DNA of 64,000 bases from Oribacterium parvum ACB1 (GTDB lineage Bacteria; Bacillota; Clostridia; Lachnospirales; Lachnospiraceae), in the NCBI RefSeq assembly GCF_000238055.2, contig NZ_KE148312.1, positions 1,298,501-1,362,500 on the forward strand, given 5' to 3'. The notes beneath the pieces were generated by a model. The model searched no databases. It was not told the origin of the DNA and saw only the letters and a program-made list of their open reading frames with translations. A program made the position numbers and the translations under genes. Positions 17,530-26,706 of the stretch are shown here, piece by piece. Numbering within the stretch: position 1 is the first letter of the stretch; each line of letters begins with the position of its first letter.

Positions 17530-18335
17530 AAAAACTGATATTCCTGCTTCTTTTTCTTTTACTTGTTTCCTGCGCAAAAAAGCCCAGCGGCAAGATACAG
17601 GGAAGAGAGATTCGTCTGGCCTATGATAAGGATAATTATCCGTTTACGGCAGAAGACGGCGAAGGAAATCCCATTGGCTTCGAAATAGAACTGATAAAAA
17701 TGATTTCGGAAAAAGAAGGATTCAGCTTGAAGTTTCTCCCTAAAAACCAATCCGCCTTGGCCCCATCCGTGATTACCGGCACTTCCGATATGGCAATGGG
17801 AGGCTTACTTAAGGAAGAGGAAGAAACGCGAATTCAGTTTTCCGAATCCTATGGGATGGTAAAGCTTGGACTTCTCCTTTCTCCTTACCTCTTTGGAGAG
17901 GAGGGCGAGGACAGTGCGGATGTCTTCGATAAGCTTCGCGGAGAGACCATTATGGTAAAAGAAGGGAGCCTTGCGGCAAAGCTTTTGGAGAAGCAGAGAG
18001 AAGAAAAAGGCTATTTTCTGAAAGTGGTACAGAGCAATGAAGATTATATTCAAAAAGCGGAAGAAGGCGAGGCGGATGCCGTTGCGGAAACGCTTCCTGT
18101 TCTGGAAGTGTTAGCAAACAAGATTGTCTTTTCGGATGTAGAAAAGTCATTCAGCAAAGCCGGAGTACGGATTTATCCTATTCAAGAAGAGGAGGAACTT
18201 TGCTTTATAGTCAGTAAGGGGCAGAATGGAGAGATTCTTCGCGCATTTGAACGCGGGTTTCGAAAACTAAAGGAAGACGGAGAATACGAAGCGCTTTGTG
18301 AACGCTATGGATTCTCTTTCGCGAAAACAGAATAA
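17526..18335 (+). CDS. Solute-binding lipoprotein, amino-acid ABC transporter type
   Basis: This 269-residue protein has a type II signal peptide: KKLIFLLLFLLLVSC with lipobox LVSC, so it is anchored at the outer face of the membrane. The body matches family 3 solute-binding proteins: IRLAYDKDNYPFTAED, GNPIGFEIELIKMI, FSESYG, and a C-terminal RAFERGFRKLKEDGEYEALCERYGF. I chose GTG 17526 because the longer open frame lacks any signal sequence and the lipobox sits right after this start. No permease or ATPase gene is adjacent, so it may serve a transporter encoded elsewhere or act as a ligand sensor near the EAL protein. Confidence 0.8.
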   Translation: MKKLIFLLLFLLLVSCAKKPSGKIQGREIRLAYDKDNYPFTAEDGEGNPIGFEIELIKMISEKEGFSLKFLPKNQSALAPSVITGTSDMAMGGLLKEEEETRIQFSESYGMVKLGLLLSPYLFGEEGEDSADVFDKLRGETIMVKEGSLAAKLLEKQREEKGYFLKVVQSNEDYIQKAEEGEADAVAETLPVLEVLANKIVFSDVEKSFSKAGVRIYPIQEEEELCFIVSKGQNGEILRAFERGFRKLKEDGEYEALCERYGFSFAKTE

Positions 18336-18349
18336 GACAGAGAATTTTT

Positions 18350-18378
18350 AAAAGGGGAGTTATATCTCCTCTTTTTTT
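18350..18378 (+). terminator. Intrinsic terminator after the binding-protein gene
   Basis: AAAAGGGGAG pairs with CTCCTCTTTT (one wobble) around loop TTATAT, followed by T residues. The loop also holds the proposed -35 element of the next promoter. Confidence 0.8.
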
Positions 18379-18386
18379 GACGATAA
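18361..18386 (+). promoter_or_regulatory. Putative sigma-28 promoter for the EAL gene
   Basis: TATA (18361-18364), 14 bp, then GACGATAA (18379-18386), close to the sigma-28 -10 GCCGATAA. The same layout with a 15-bp gap occurs before flgE, the rod genes and fliD. The -35 lies in the loop of the preceding terminator. Confidence 0.45.
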
Positions 18387-18524
18387 ATCTTGTAGACCTC
18401 GTACAACGGTAATGATTAAGGGGGAGAACATATTATCCTGCCTTTCTTGTTCGTTTCGACAGAATACTTCGGACATTGATCCAAATATTTCAGGTAGGAT
18501 GCCACTATATCGGAGGGAACCGAA

Positions 18525-20681
18525 TTGAATAGCAATCAGAATCCGCTTCTTCCGAAGTGGATAGAAAAAAGAAATCAATTGAGAGAGGGAGACTTTGATT
18601 CCCTCAGCAAAACCATAAAAAATCAGTTGTTCCGGGAGCTTGCAACAGAGTTCATGGAGGAGGGACAGCTTCTTTGTTATTTTAATATTGTGGATTTTAA
18701 ACTGTATAATGATCGCTTCGGTTTCGAGATGGGAGATGCCTTATTGGTGGAAATGGCGAATATCTTGCAAAAAGCCTTTCCGGATGCCCTTATCACTCGT
18801 ATGTTTGCAGATCAGTTTGCCTTGTTAAGCAAGGAAAAGGACTGTGTTGATACACTCATTTCGGCACATGAGGATTTTTTGAACCTGAAAATTCCTATGG
18901 CTCTGGATTTTAAGGTTGGAATTTACAGCATTTCTGCTAAGAAAAATATAATTAATGCTTGTGACAGGGCTAAAACAGCCTGCGACTGTATCAAGAAAGA
19001 GAGGGCGGTTTTTTATCGCTTTTATGATGAAGAACTAAGTCATCTGCTTCTGCAACATCGATTTATTGTGGACCACATTGAAAAAGCAATAGAGAACGGG
19101 GATATTTATGTTTACTATCAACCTTTGATTCGTGCACTTTCCAAGGAGGTTTGCGGATTGGAAGCCCTTGTTCGTTGGATAGACCCGCAGTTTGGCATGT
19201 TCTCTCCGGCGGAATTCATTCCGGTTTTAGAGGAATATCATCTAATTCACCTCTTGGATATCCATGTTATTTCTCTGATTTGTCAGGAGTTTGCGGCAAT
19301 ACGGGAAAGAGGGGAGGAAATGATTCCGGTATCTCTGAATCTTTCCAGAATGGATTTTGAGCTTTGTGATATTTTCGGAGAATTGGAGAAGCTGGTAGAA
19401 AAGTATCAGGTACCAAGAGAACTGTTGACTCTGGAAATCACGGAGTCGGTGCTGAGTAAGAGCCCGGCACTGATCAGCAGTAGAATCAAGCGCTTCCATG
19501 AAGCCGGTTATAAGGTATGGATGGATGATTTCGGATCAGGCTACAGTTCGCTGAATGTATTAAAGGATTTTGACTTTGATTTAATCAAGATAGATATGAT
19601 GCTTTTACAGGATTCCAATGAGAAGTCAAGAAAAATCATCAGCTCTATCGTGGATATGGCCAAGAAAATCGGAATCAGAACCTTGGCGGAAGGGGTAGAA
19701 ACGGAGGAACAGCTTGATTTTCTTCGAGAAATCGGATGTGAGAAGTTGCAAGGCTATTATATAGGACGCCCCGGACCTTATCAAAACAGTATTCTGCATT
19801 GTAAAGAAAACGGGTTCCGCTTTGAATCACCGGGAAAAAGGCAGTACAACGATGACTTAGGATATATCAATCTTCTGAGCAACGGCTGTCTTCCGCCTTC
19901 CGCTCTGGAAGAAAAGGAAGATATCGCACCGGGGATTCCGCTTTCTATAGTAGAAATGCTTGGAGACAGAATCGAGTTTCTCTATGTGAATCAATCTTTT
20001 CAACGGGAGCTTGCAATAGCAGACGGCTTAAGTGTGCAGGAGACGGAGAGACTGATAAACGACAAAAATACGGCACAGTATAAACAGATTCGTTCCTTTC
20101 TATCCGCTCTTTCGGAGGGAGGAGGCAGTGATATGGATACGATAGAGGGAGATTCCCTCTGTTCGATTCGCGGAAAGGAAATCAGCCACATACCGGGAAG
20201 AAATGCCTATCTGTTGAATATCCAGGTTTATCGCGGTGATTTTCTAAAGCTGAAGCAGAAGAAGATGATGGACAAGGTTAAAGATCTGTACAACGGCTAT
20301 GAGCTGGTACTTCTATGGAATCCAAGTCTTGGACAGAATGAATTGCTTTATGAAAAAAGTCACGGAAGTCTTGCTCCGGGAGACAGGGATTTCTTGACGG
20401 AATATGCCAAAACCACATTTTCCAAATCGGAGGAAAAGCGTTTCTTTCAATTTCTGAGGAAGAACAATGTGATAAGGGATAAGGAAACAGTGAAGGAAGA
20501 AGCCTTTTTCGGAAGAGACCGGGAAGGAAAGAAAAGGATTTTTCTTGTGAGCCTCAAACCTTCCGCACTGGAGAACGGAACCAAGGTTCTGCTTAGTGTC
20601 AGAAGGGTTTGGAATCCGGGAATTGCAAAGCTTGTTGCGGGAGGACTTGGGAATAAGGATCCAATCCGAAAGGATGCATAA
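18525..20681 (+). CDS. c-di-GMP phosphodiesterase with degenerate GGDEF and intact EAL domain
   Basis: This 718-residue cytoplasmic protein starts at TTG 18525 behind CGGAGGGA. Residues 50-165 are a GGDEF fold whose signature is replaced by ADQF (95-98), so no cyclase activity is expected. Residues 180-425 are an EAL domain with the catalytic set present: E213 (GLEALVRW), N272, E304, D334-D335 (MDDFGSGYSS), K355, E389 and Q409. It should therefore hydrolyse c-di-GMP. The 290-residue C-terminal part is probably PAS-like (IEFLYVNQSF). There are no membrane segments. The position between c-di-GMP riboswitches and the flagellar operon, with a possible sigma-28 promoter, suggests a motility-linked phosphodiesterase. 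Confidence 0.87.
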   Translation: MNSNQNPLLPKWIEKRNQLREGDFDSLSKTIKNQLFRELATEFMEEGQLLCYFNIVDFKLYNDRFGFEMGDALLVEMANILQKAFPDALITRMFADQFALLSKEKDCVDTLISAHEDFLNLKIPMALDFKVGIYSISAKKNIINACDRAKTACDCIKKERAVFYRFYDEELSHLLLQHRFIVDHIEKAIENGDIYVYYQPLIRALSKEVCGLEALVRWIDPQFGMFSPAEFIPVLEEYHLIHLLDIHVISLICQEFAAIRERGEEMIPVSLNLSRMDFELCDIFGELEKLVEKYQVPRELLTLEITESVLSKSPALISSRIKRFHEAGYKVWMDDFGSGYSSLNVLKDFDFDLIKIDMMLLQDSNEKSRKIISSIVDMAKKIGIRTLAEGVETEEQLDFLREIGCEKLQGYYIGRPGPYQNSILHCKENGFRFESPGKRQYNDDLGYINLLSNGCLPPSALEEKEDIAPGIPLSIVEMLGDRIEFLYVNQSFQRELAIADGLSVQETERLINDKNTAQYKQIRSFLSALSEGGGSDMDTIEGDSLCSIRGKEISHIPGRNAYLLNIQVYRGDFLKLKQKKMMDKVKDLYNGYELVLLWNPSLGQNELLYEKSHGSLAPGDRDFLTEYAKTTFSKSEEKRFFQFLRKNNVIRDKETVKEEAFFGRDREGKKRIFLVSLKPSALENGTKVLLSVRRVWNPGIAKLVAGGLGNKDPIRKDA

Positions 20682-20683
20682 AG

Positions 20684-20708
20684 CGGGTAAAAGATATGCT
20701 TTTGCCCG
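20684..20708 (+). other. Hairpin at the 3' end of the EAL gene
   Basis: CGGGTAAAAG pairs with CTTTTGCCCG around ATATG. No T tract follows on the + strand, so it may act as a 3'-end or stability structure rather than a classic terminator. Confidence 0.6.
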
Positions 20709-20907
20709 GGACAAAAAATGAAAGGAAATGTTCTGAAAAACTTAATAAATAAAATTAAACAAATTATTTATAGGAAAATTCAGAAAAAAAGCAGAAATAT
20801 ATATATTTTTACAAGAATATTAGGAGAAAAAGACCAAAAGTTTAAATAACTTAAAGAAAAATCACAAAAAATATTAGAGAAAACAATGAAAGCAATAAAG
20901 AGTACTC

Positions 20908-20936
20908 TTGTAAAGAATATTTATATTTGCTATATT
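20908..20936 (+). promoter_or_regulatory. Candidate sigma-A promoter of the fla/che operon
   Basis: TTGTAA (20908-20913), 17 bp, TATATT (20931-20936), starting near 20943. This is the best promoter in the 380-bp AT-rich gap ahead of fliE. The rest of the gap (20709-20907 and 20940-21048) shows no gene, only A/T runs. Confidence 0.55.
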
Positions 20937-21061
20937 ACCTAACACACACTTAAAAAATACTTAAAATTGTTCGCTCAGAACTTTTTGAATTTTTTTGAAG
21001 AATCGGCATCGTGAGAAAAAAGTTGAGCAAAAAAGTCTTTGTGTCCTGAAGGAGGAACAAC

Positions 21062-21388
21062 ATGGACCATACAGAATTCATTGTCCCTATGACTTCGTGG
21101 AAATTAGGGAATGTTTTTGCAAATCAAGGGATAGGAAGCGGAAGTTCCGAATCTCGTGCGGCGCATACCAATCTTTTTAAAGATGTATTTGTGTCCGCCA
21201 TCAATAATGTGAAAACAACGCAGTTGGATGTAGAAAACAAACAATATCTTTTGGCGACAGGTCAGCTTTCCGATGCCCACAGTCTTCCTATTGCGGAGGC
21301 CAAGGCACAAATCAGCTTGGACTTACTTGTATCGTTACGGAATAAAGCATTGGACAGCTATAACGAGTTGATGAAGATGAACATGTAA
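21062..21388 (+). CDS. fliE: Flagellar hook-basal body protein FliE
   Basis: This 108-residue FliE joins the MS ring to the rod. The C-terminal two thirds carry the family pattern: LFKDVFVSAINNV, a Gln-rich helix (TTQLDVENKQ), ATGQLSDAHSLPIAEAKAQISLDLL, and RNKALDSYNELMKM. ATG 21062 sits behind AAGGAGG. It opens the operon here; in most relatives flgB and flgC come first, but no flgB is seen and flgC lies 12 kb downstream. Confidence 0.93.
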   Translation: MDHTEFIVPMTSWKLGNVFANQGIGSGSSESRAAHTNLFKDVFVSAINNVKTTQLDVENKQYLLATGQLSDAHSLPIAEAKAQISLDLLVSLRNKALDSYNELMKMNM

Positions 21389-21407
21389 GGAATAGGGGAG
21401 CTAGCAG

Positions 21408-23057
21408 GTGCAAAAACTCAAGGAAATGTGGCAGAAGCTGTCACTAAAATCAAAAAAACTCTTGGGCATCATTGCTGCGGCTACGGCTTTAGTCATTGCA
21501 GTGGCGGTTTTTCTGATTGCCAGAGGTCAAAAAACAGAATATCAAACCCTTTTTAGCGCACTGAGTCAAAGTGAGGCACAACAGGTGGTTTCCCTTTTGC
21601 AGGAACAGAAAGTGCCTTATCTCTATGACGGAAAGAGCGGATCGGTCAAGGTTCCGGAAAAGTCGGTAGATACCTTAAGAGCGCAGCTTCTATCCAAGGG
21701 ATATCCGAAATCGGGATTTACCTACAATATGTATATCGGAAATTCCGGACTGATGACGACGGAATCGGATAAGAAGCAATACACCCTCTATGATTTACAG
21801 GATCGACTGGGGGCTACGATTCGTCTCTTTGAAGGAGTTCGGGACGCCAAAGTCACGATTGCGGAAGGCACGGAGCAGAATTATGCCATAGAAACGGAGA
21901 ATCCGATTGATGCCAGTGCCAGCGTAGTGGTAACGATGGAAGACGGGGAGAAGCTGGGAGAAAAAAATGCCGAGGCAATCAAGAACCTGGTTGCCCGCTC
22001 TGTTAAGGGAATGAATTTTACCAAGGTATCCGTCTTTGATGCAGGAACCATGGAAGAAATTAAAACGGAGGAAGATGGTGACGGAGCTTCCGGAGCAGGC
22101 ATGGCGAATCTCACGGCTACCGTGGAAGAGAATATCGCTGCCAATATAAGACGGGTACTCGGGAAAATTTACGGTATGGAGAATCTGGCTGTTTCCGTAA
22201 AAGGAACGCTGAATATGGCGAAGCTGATTCAGGAAAATACCCAGTATTCGGTTCCTGAAAAAATCGAGGCTACGGATAAAACGGGTCTTCTTCATAATGA
22301 AGAGGTGGCAGGAGAAAATGCAGGCGGTTTCGGAGAAAATGCAGCGGGTGTCGCCGGTACGGACTCCAATGCGGATACGCCGCGGTATACCGTACAAAAC
22401 GGACAGAACAGTGCTGACGGATACGCCAATTCCAGTGCGGCGAGAGAATGGCTATACAATGTTTTAAAGGAACAGAAGGAGATTTCTCCCGGTGTCTTGG
22501 AAAATACCACTGTGGCGGTGGTGATTAAAACGGATGATTTGAGTATTCCGGAAAAAGAATTGGTCAATCTTGTTGCAGATGCTGCGGGAATCGAAAGAGA
22601 AGACGCAGACAGTAAGATTACCGTTTTACGTTCTATTACCAAAAAGGATGAGGAACAGGTGGAAGAGGCTCCGGCAGAGCAGAAGAGCGTACTGAGTCGA
22701 TTCCCGCTTTGGGCATTGATTGGTGCAGGTGTTTCGGCATTCTTATTACTTCTTATCGTGATTCTTCTTATCCTGAGAGCGAAGAAGCAGAAGAAGCTGA
22801 AGAAGCTTATGGAAGAAGAGATGGAAAATCAGGAGGCACTTAGCGTAAAGCCGAGTGATGAAATTGCAGCGATAGACGAACCGGATGAATATGAACTGAG
22901 TGCGGAAGGCAAGATGGTTCACGGTATGAAGCTAAAGAAGAGCATTGGAGAGTTCGCCGATCAAAACCCACAGGTTGTAGCAAAACTGATTCAAAGTTGG
23001 ATGAGAGAAGAGGAGCAGAACCTTGGCAGAAAACAGCGTAGAAGTACAAAAAAATAA
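21408..23057 (+). CDS. fliF: Flagellar MS-ring protein FliF
   Basis: This 549-residue protein has two membrane segments, at about 18-40 (LLGIIAAATALVIAVAVFLI) and 433-456 (WALIGAGVSAFLLLLIVILL), with the YscJ/FliF periplasmic ring-building domains between. Visible are SALSQSEAQQVVSLLQEQKVPY and GYPKSGFTYNMY near the start. The short cytoplasmic tail binds FliG. It starts at GTG 21408 behind AGGGGAG, 20 bp after fliE. Its last 35 bp overlap the start of fliG. Confidence 0.95.
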   Translation: MQKLKEMWQKLSLKSKKLLGIIAAATALVIAVAVFLIARGQKTEYQTLFSALSQSEAQQVVSLLQEQKVPYLYDGKSGSVKVPEKSVDTLRAQLLSKGYPKSGFTYNMYIGNSGLMTTESDKKQYTLYDLQDRLGATIRLFEGVRDAKVTIAEGTEQNYAIETENPIDASASVVVTMEDGEKLGEKNAEAIKNLVARSVKGMNFTKVSVFDAGTMEEIKTEEDGDGASGAGMANLTATVEENIAANIRRVLGKIYGMENLAVSVKGTLNMAKLIQENTQYSVPEKIEATDKTGLLHNEEVAGENAGGFGENAAGVAGTDSNADTPRYTVQNGQNSADGYANSSAAREWLYNVLKEQKEISPGVLENTTVAVVIKTDDLSIPEKELVNLVADAAGIEREDADSKITVLRSITKKDEEQVEEAPAEQKSVLSRFPLWALIGAGVSAFLLLLIVILLILRAKKQKKLKKLMEEEMENQEALSVKPSDEIAAIDEPDEYELSAEGKMVHGMKLKKSIGEFADQNPQVVAKLIQSWMREEEQNLGRKQRRSTKK

Positions 23058-24105
23058 AGGAAATAAAAATCCCGCAAATCCGGAGAAAACGGAGCCGCAT
23101 CAGGAACTGAACGGAAAACAAAAAGCCGCTTTGGTTGTGGTTTCCTTGGGAGCAGATCGTGCCTCTCAGATTTATAAGTATCTGGGAGAGCATGATGTGG
23201 AGGAACTGACCTTTGAGGTTGCAAAGATGGGAAGAACGACGAACTCCATGGTGGAAGATACTCTGGAGCAGTTTTACCGCCTTTGCGTGACCCACAAGAT
23301 GATGACGGACGGCGGTATGGAATATGCCAGGGCTGTATTGGAGAAGGCCTTCGGAGCAACGGCAGCCAAGTCTTTGCTCGATCGTGTTTCTCATACGCTG
23401 GCATCCAGACCCTTCAATTTCTTCTCAAAGGGAGATCCGAAAGCTTTGCTTTCCCTTTTACAGAACGAAAGACCGCAGGTTATTGCCCTTATCCTTTCCT
23501 ATATGGATGCGGAGCAGGCAGCGCAGATTCTGGAGACTCTTGTAGAAGCTAAGCGTATTCCGACCGTAGTCGCCATGGCAAAGATGGATCGTGTTTCTCC
23601 GGAGGCGATTGCCATTGTGGAAGAAGAGATGAGAAGAAAGTTCGATACCATCATTACCAGTGAGGACAATATGAACCTTGGCGGTATTGACTTTGTAGCG
23701 GACGTGATGAACCACATTGACCGCAGCAATGAGAAGAAGATCTTTGACGAATTGGATGTAACCGATCCCGATCTTTCTACAGATATCAAGGATAAGATGT
23801 TCGTATTCGAGGATATTCTTACTATGGACGATCGTTCCGTTCAGCGCTTCATCAGAGAATGCGAGTCCAAGGATATTGTATTTGCATTAAAGACGGCAAA
23901 CGAAGAAATGAAGCAGATTTTCTTCCACAATATGTCCAAGCGTATGGCGGAAACGGTGCAGTCCGATATGGAAGTATCCAGAAATGTCCGCTTAAAGGAT
24001 GTAGAAGAGGCACAGCAGCGCATTGTAAATCTCATTAGGCTACTGGAAGAAAAGGGTGAGGTCATCATCAATAAGGGAGGCGATGAAGACAATGTCCTCG
24101 TCTAG
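23023..24105 (+). CDS. fliG: Flagellar motor switch protein FliG
   Basis: This 360-residue C-ring protein transmits torque from the stator to the MS ring. Landmarks are KQKAALVVVSLGADRASQIYKYLGEHDVEEL near residue 30, the EHPQ-like linker as NERPQVIALILSYM, and the C-terminal torque helix with FVFEDILTMDDRSVQRFIRE. I take TTG 23023, with GAGGAG about 8 nt upstream, giving a 35-bp overlap with fliF; a slightly later start cannot be excluded because the first 30 residues are poorly conserved. Confidence 0.94.
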   Translation: MAENSVEVQKNKGNKNPANPEKTEPHQELNGKQKAALVVVSLGADRASQIYKYLGEHDVEELTFEVAKMGRTTNSMVEDTLEQFYRLCVTHKMMTDGGMEYARAVLEKAFGATAAKSLLDRVSHTLASRPFNFFSKGDPKALLSLLQNERPQVIALILSYMDAEQAAQILETLVEAKRIPTVVAMAKMDRVSPEAIAIVEEEMRRKFDTIITSEDNMNLGGIDFVADVMNHIDRSNEKKIFDELDVTDPDLSTDIKDKMFVFEDILTMDDRSVQRFIRECESKDIVFALKTANEEMKQIFFHNMSKRMAETVQSDMEVSRNVRLKDVEEAQQRIVNLIRLLEEKGEVIINKGGDEDNVLV

Positions 24106-24898
24106 AAATATTATAAAATCCAGATACAATAAGGAGCTTTCCAGCTATGTCTCTCTTCTGGAAGCCGAATCCGCAGTGGCTTTAGCGGATGTCGAAAATG
24201 CGGTAGAGGAGGAAGAGCAGCAGAAGGAAAGCTTGGGGATGGTTCTTCCGGAAAAAAAAGAGGAGAATCCTTACCATGAGACCTTACTTCACCTTGCGTT
24301 GGAAAAGGCACAGCACATTATAGACGGTGCTGAGAGGGAGGCCGAAGAGACCCGCTTGAAAGCCCAAAAAGAAGGAAGGGAAGAAGGGTATCGGGAAGGT
24401 TTTGCGGAAGGAAAGAAAGAGGCGGAAGAAAAAATTCTTGCGGAACACGCGGAAGAGCTGGAATCCTTTAGACAGGATTTAAACCGTACCCTCCGTACCG
24501 TGGAGGATGCCAAAACGGAAAGACTCTACCGCTATATGGATGAGTTAAAGGACGTCGCTATCGCTGTTGCGGAAAAGATCATTCATGTCAGCCTTCGGTC
24601 TTCCGGAGAAGTTATTCGGAGAATGATTTTAAAAGAGGCGGAAAGAATCAAGAAAACCACTTGGTTGAAACTGCACATCGACAGGCTGGATTATGAAATG
24701 CTGATAGCGACGGACTCCGATATTGCATCGGAACTGGCCCAGGTTTCCGACAACATCAAGTTTGTCATCGTGGAAAAGGAAGAACCGGGAACACTCATCA
24801 TGGAGACGCAGGAGGAAATCGTAGATGCAGGGATAGCGACACAGATGGAAAACCTGCGAGAAAGATTGGGACACTTGGATACCCAAGAGAGTGAGTAA
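24092..24898 (+). CDS. fliH: Flagellar assembly protein FliH
   Basis: This 268-residue protein regulates the export ATPase FliI. It is long, highly charged and probably coiled in the middle (AQKEGREEGYREGFAEG, typical GxxxG-type FliH repeats), with a C-terminal FliH domain (IAVAEKIIHVSL, TDSDIASELAQVSDNIKF, MENLRERLG). The frame is open from GTG 24056 and has an ATG at 24083, but ATG 24092 has the better distance to AAGGGAGG (24073-24080). It overlaps fliG by 14 bp and ends 3 bp before fliI. Confidence 0.9.
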   Translation: MSSSRNIIKSRYNKELSSYVSLLEAESAVALADVENAVEEEEQQKESLGMVLPEKKEENPYHETLLHLALEKAQHIIDGAEREAEETRLKAQKEGREEGYREGFAEGKKEAEEKILAEHAEELESFRQDLNRTLRTVEDAKTERLYRYMDELKDVAIAVAEKIIHVSLRSSGEVIRRMILKEAERIKKTTWLKLHIDRLDYEMLIATDSDIASELAQVSDNIKFVIVEKEEPGTLIMETQEEIVDAGIATQMENLRERLGHLDTQESE

Positions 24899-24901
24899 TC
24901 A

Positions 24902-26212
24902 ATGTATGAAAATATTCTCTCCACCATTAAAAAGATGGATACTGTCGAGAATATCGGAAAAATTGAAAATATCGTAGGGATGTCTATGGAGGCTTCCGGT
25001 ACGGGAAAGTCCAGTATCGGAGATATCTGTATGATTTACAGTGATGAGACGGAGACGCAGGTTGCTGCGGAAGTGGTCGGATTCAAAGGAGACCATGTAC
25101 AGCTCATGACTTATAAAAGTTCCGTGGGCATCACCTCCGGTGCCTTTGTGCGGAACACACGGCGAAGACTGCGTATTCCGGTAGGCGATTTTTTAAAGGG
25201 AAGAATCGTCGATGCACAAGGGATGCCGATAGATGGAGGCGCGCCCTTCCCGGAAAGTGAGTACTATACAGTCAATAATTCGTATATGAATCCTTTGGAC
25301 AGACCGCCGATCAGAGAGAGACTTCAGTTTGGTATCAAGGCAATAGACGGATTGAATACCATAGGGAAGGGACAGCGTATCGGCATATTTTCCGGGTCAG
25401 GTGTAGGAAAGTCAACCCTGATGGGAATGATTGCCAGAAATGTAAAGGCGGACATCAATGTGATTGCGCTTGTAGGAGAGCGTGGTCGAGAAATTCTGGA
25501 GTTTGTGGAAAAGGATCTCGGAGAAGAGGGAATGAAACGTACCATCTTGGTTGTGGCGACCTCCGACCAGCCTGCAATGCTTCGTGTGAAGGCGCCCTTA
25601 GTTGCGACTACGATTGCAGAGTATTTCCGGGATAAGGGCATGGATGTACTTCTTATGATGGACTCCCTAACCCGTTTTGCCATGGCACAAAGAGAAATCG
25701 GACTTGCAACGGGAGAACCGCCCATTGCAAGAGGATACACTCCTTCCATTTATGCGGAATTCCCGAGACTTTTGGAAAGAGCGGGAGCCTTTAGAAAAGG
25801 CTCCATTACCGGGGTTTATACGGTACTTGTCGAAGGAGACGATACCAACGAACCCATCGCGGATACGGTCCGCGGTATTTTGGACGGACATATCGTACTA
25901 TCGCGTCAACTTGCGGCTGAAAATCATTACCCAGCGATAGATATCGGTATGAGTATCTCCCGTCTTATGACGGAACTTGTCTCCGAAGAGCATAAAAAAT
26001 ATGCCGCAAGAATCAGAAACGTTCTTGGCTTATATCAAAAAAATGCGGACCTCATTGCTATCGGTGCATATAAAAAAGGATCCGATCCTAAACTCGATGA
26101 TGTTATAGACAGATACCCTGCTATTAACGAATTTCTAACGCAAAATATAGATGAATCATTTTCCTATGAAGAAACAGTAATAAAAATGGAAGAAATAACC
26201 GATATTCCTTAG
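24902..26212 (+). CDS. fliI: Flagellum-specific export ATPase FliI
   Basis: This 436-residue F1-like ATPase of the type III export apparatus has Walker A FSGSGVGKST (163-172), the catalytic GERGREILEF (192-201), Walker B LLMMDSLTRFA (250-260) and the GEPPIARGYTPS block. Length and layout are normal for FliI. It energises unfolding and release of export substrates together with FliH and FliJ, which flank it. Confidence 0.96.
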   Translation: MYENILSTIKKMDTVENIGKIENIVGMSMEASGTGKSSIGDICMIYSDETETQVAAEVVGFKGDHVQLMTYKSSVGITSGAFVRNTRRRLRIPVGDFLKGRIVDAQGMPIDGGAPFPESEYYTVNNSYMNPLDRPPIRERLQFGIKAIDGLNTIGKGQRIGIFSGSGVGKSTLMGMIARNVKADINVIALVGERGREILEFVEKDLGEEGMKRTILVVATSDQPAMLRVKAPLVATTIAEYFRDKGMDVLLMMDSLTRFAMAQREIGLATGEPPIARGYTPSIYAEFPRLLERAGAFRKGSITGVYTVLVEGDDTNEPIADTVRGILDGHIVLSRQLAAENHYPAIDIGMSISRLMTELVSEEHKKYAARIRNVLGLYQKNADLIAIGAYKKGSDPKLDDVIDRYPAINEFLTQNIDESFSYEETVIKMEEITDIP

Positions 26213-26249
26213 GATGCAGGATATTCCAAAATAGAAAGGACGGGCAGAA

Positions 26250-26687
26250 ATGAAAAAGTTTTGCTACAGTCTCGAATCAGTCTACCGGTTTAAGCAGAAT
26301 GTTTTAGACAAGAAGAAGGAAGAACTTGCGAAAAAAGAACAGGATGTTCAGAAGCAAAAAAACCTTTTAGAGGAGCTCAATGATGAGTTGCACTACTATG
26401 AAGCGGAGTTTGAGCGAATCAAGAAAGAGGGCTGTTCTATCGAAAACATGATGATTTACGTGCGCGGACTGGAAAGAATGGAAAAACGCATAAAAAAAGA
26501 AGAGAACGAGCTTACACGTCTAATGGTTATCGCGGAGGAAAAGAAAAAAGAAGTAATCAAAGCCCATATGGATACCAACACCTTTGAGAAATTAAAGGAA
26601 AAAAGGCTGGAAGAATATCGCGTACAGGGACGAAAAGCGGAGGAGTCCTTCATTGAAGAATTTGTTACTCATGCAATGAAGGCCTAG
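26250..26687 (+). CDS. fliJ: Flagellar export protein FliJ
   Basis: This 145-residue, almost entirely charged helical protein has the FliJ-type start KFCYSLESVYRFKQNVLDKK and long coiled-coil heptads up to the C terminus. FliJ is the central stalk and chaperone-escort factor of the export ATPase ring. Its identity rests on length, coiled-coil character and position between fliI and fliK. Confidence 0.88.
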   Translation: MKKFCYSLESVYRFKQNVLDKKKEELAKKEQDVQKQKNLLEELNDELHYYEAEFERIKKEGCSIENMMIYVRGLERMEKRIKKEENELTRLMVIAEEKKKEVIKAHMDTNTFEKLKEKRLEEYRVQGRKAEESFIEEFVTHAMKA

Positions 26688-26706
26688 AAGTAGTACAGGA
26701 GACAAT

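Noticed and set aside
18525-20681. Active diguanylate cyclase
   Set aside because: The GGDEF signature is replaced by ADQF, lacking the residues needed for catalysis.
21795-22397. 200-codon minus-strand open frame opposite fliF
   Set aside because: Antisense shadow of a strongly conserved flagellar gene, with no start region or homology.
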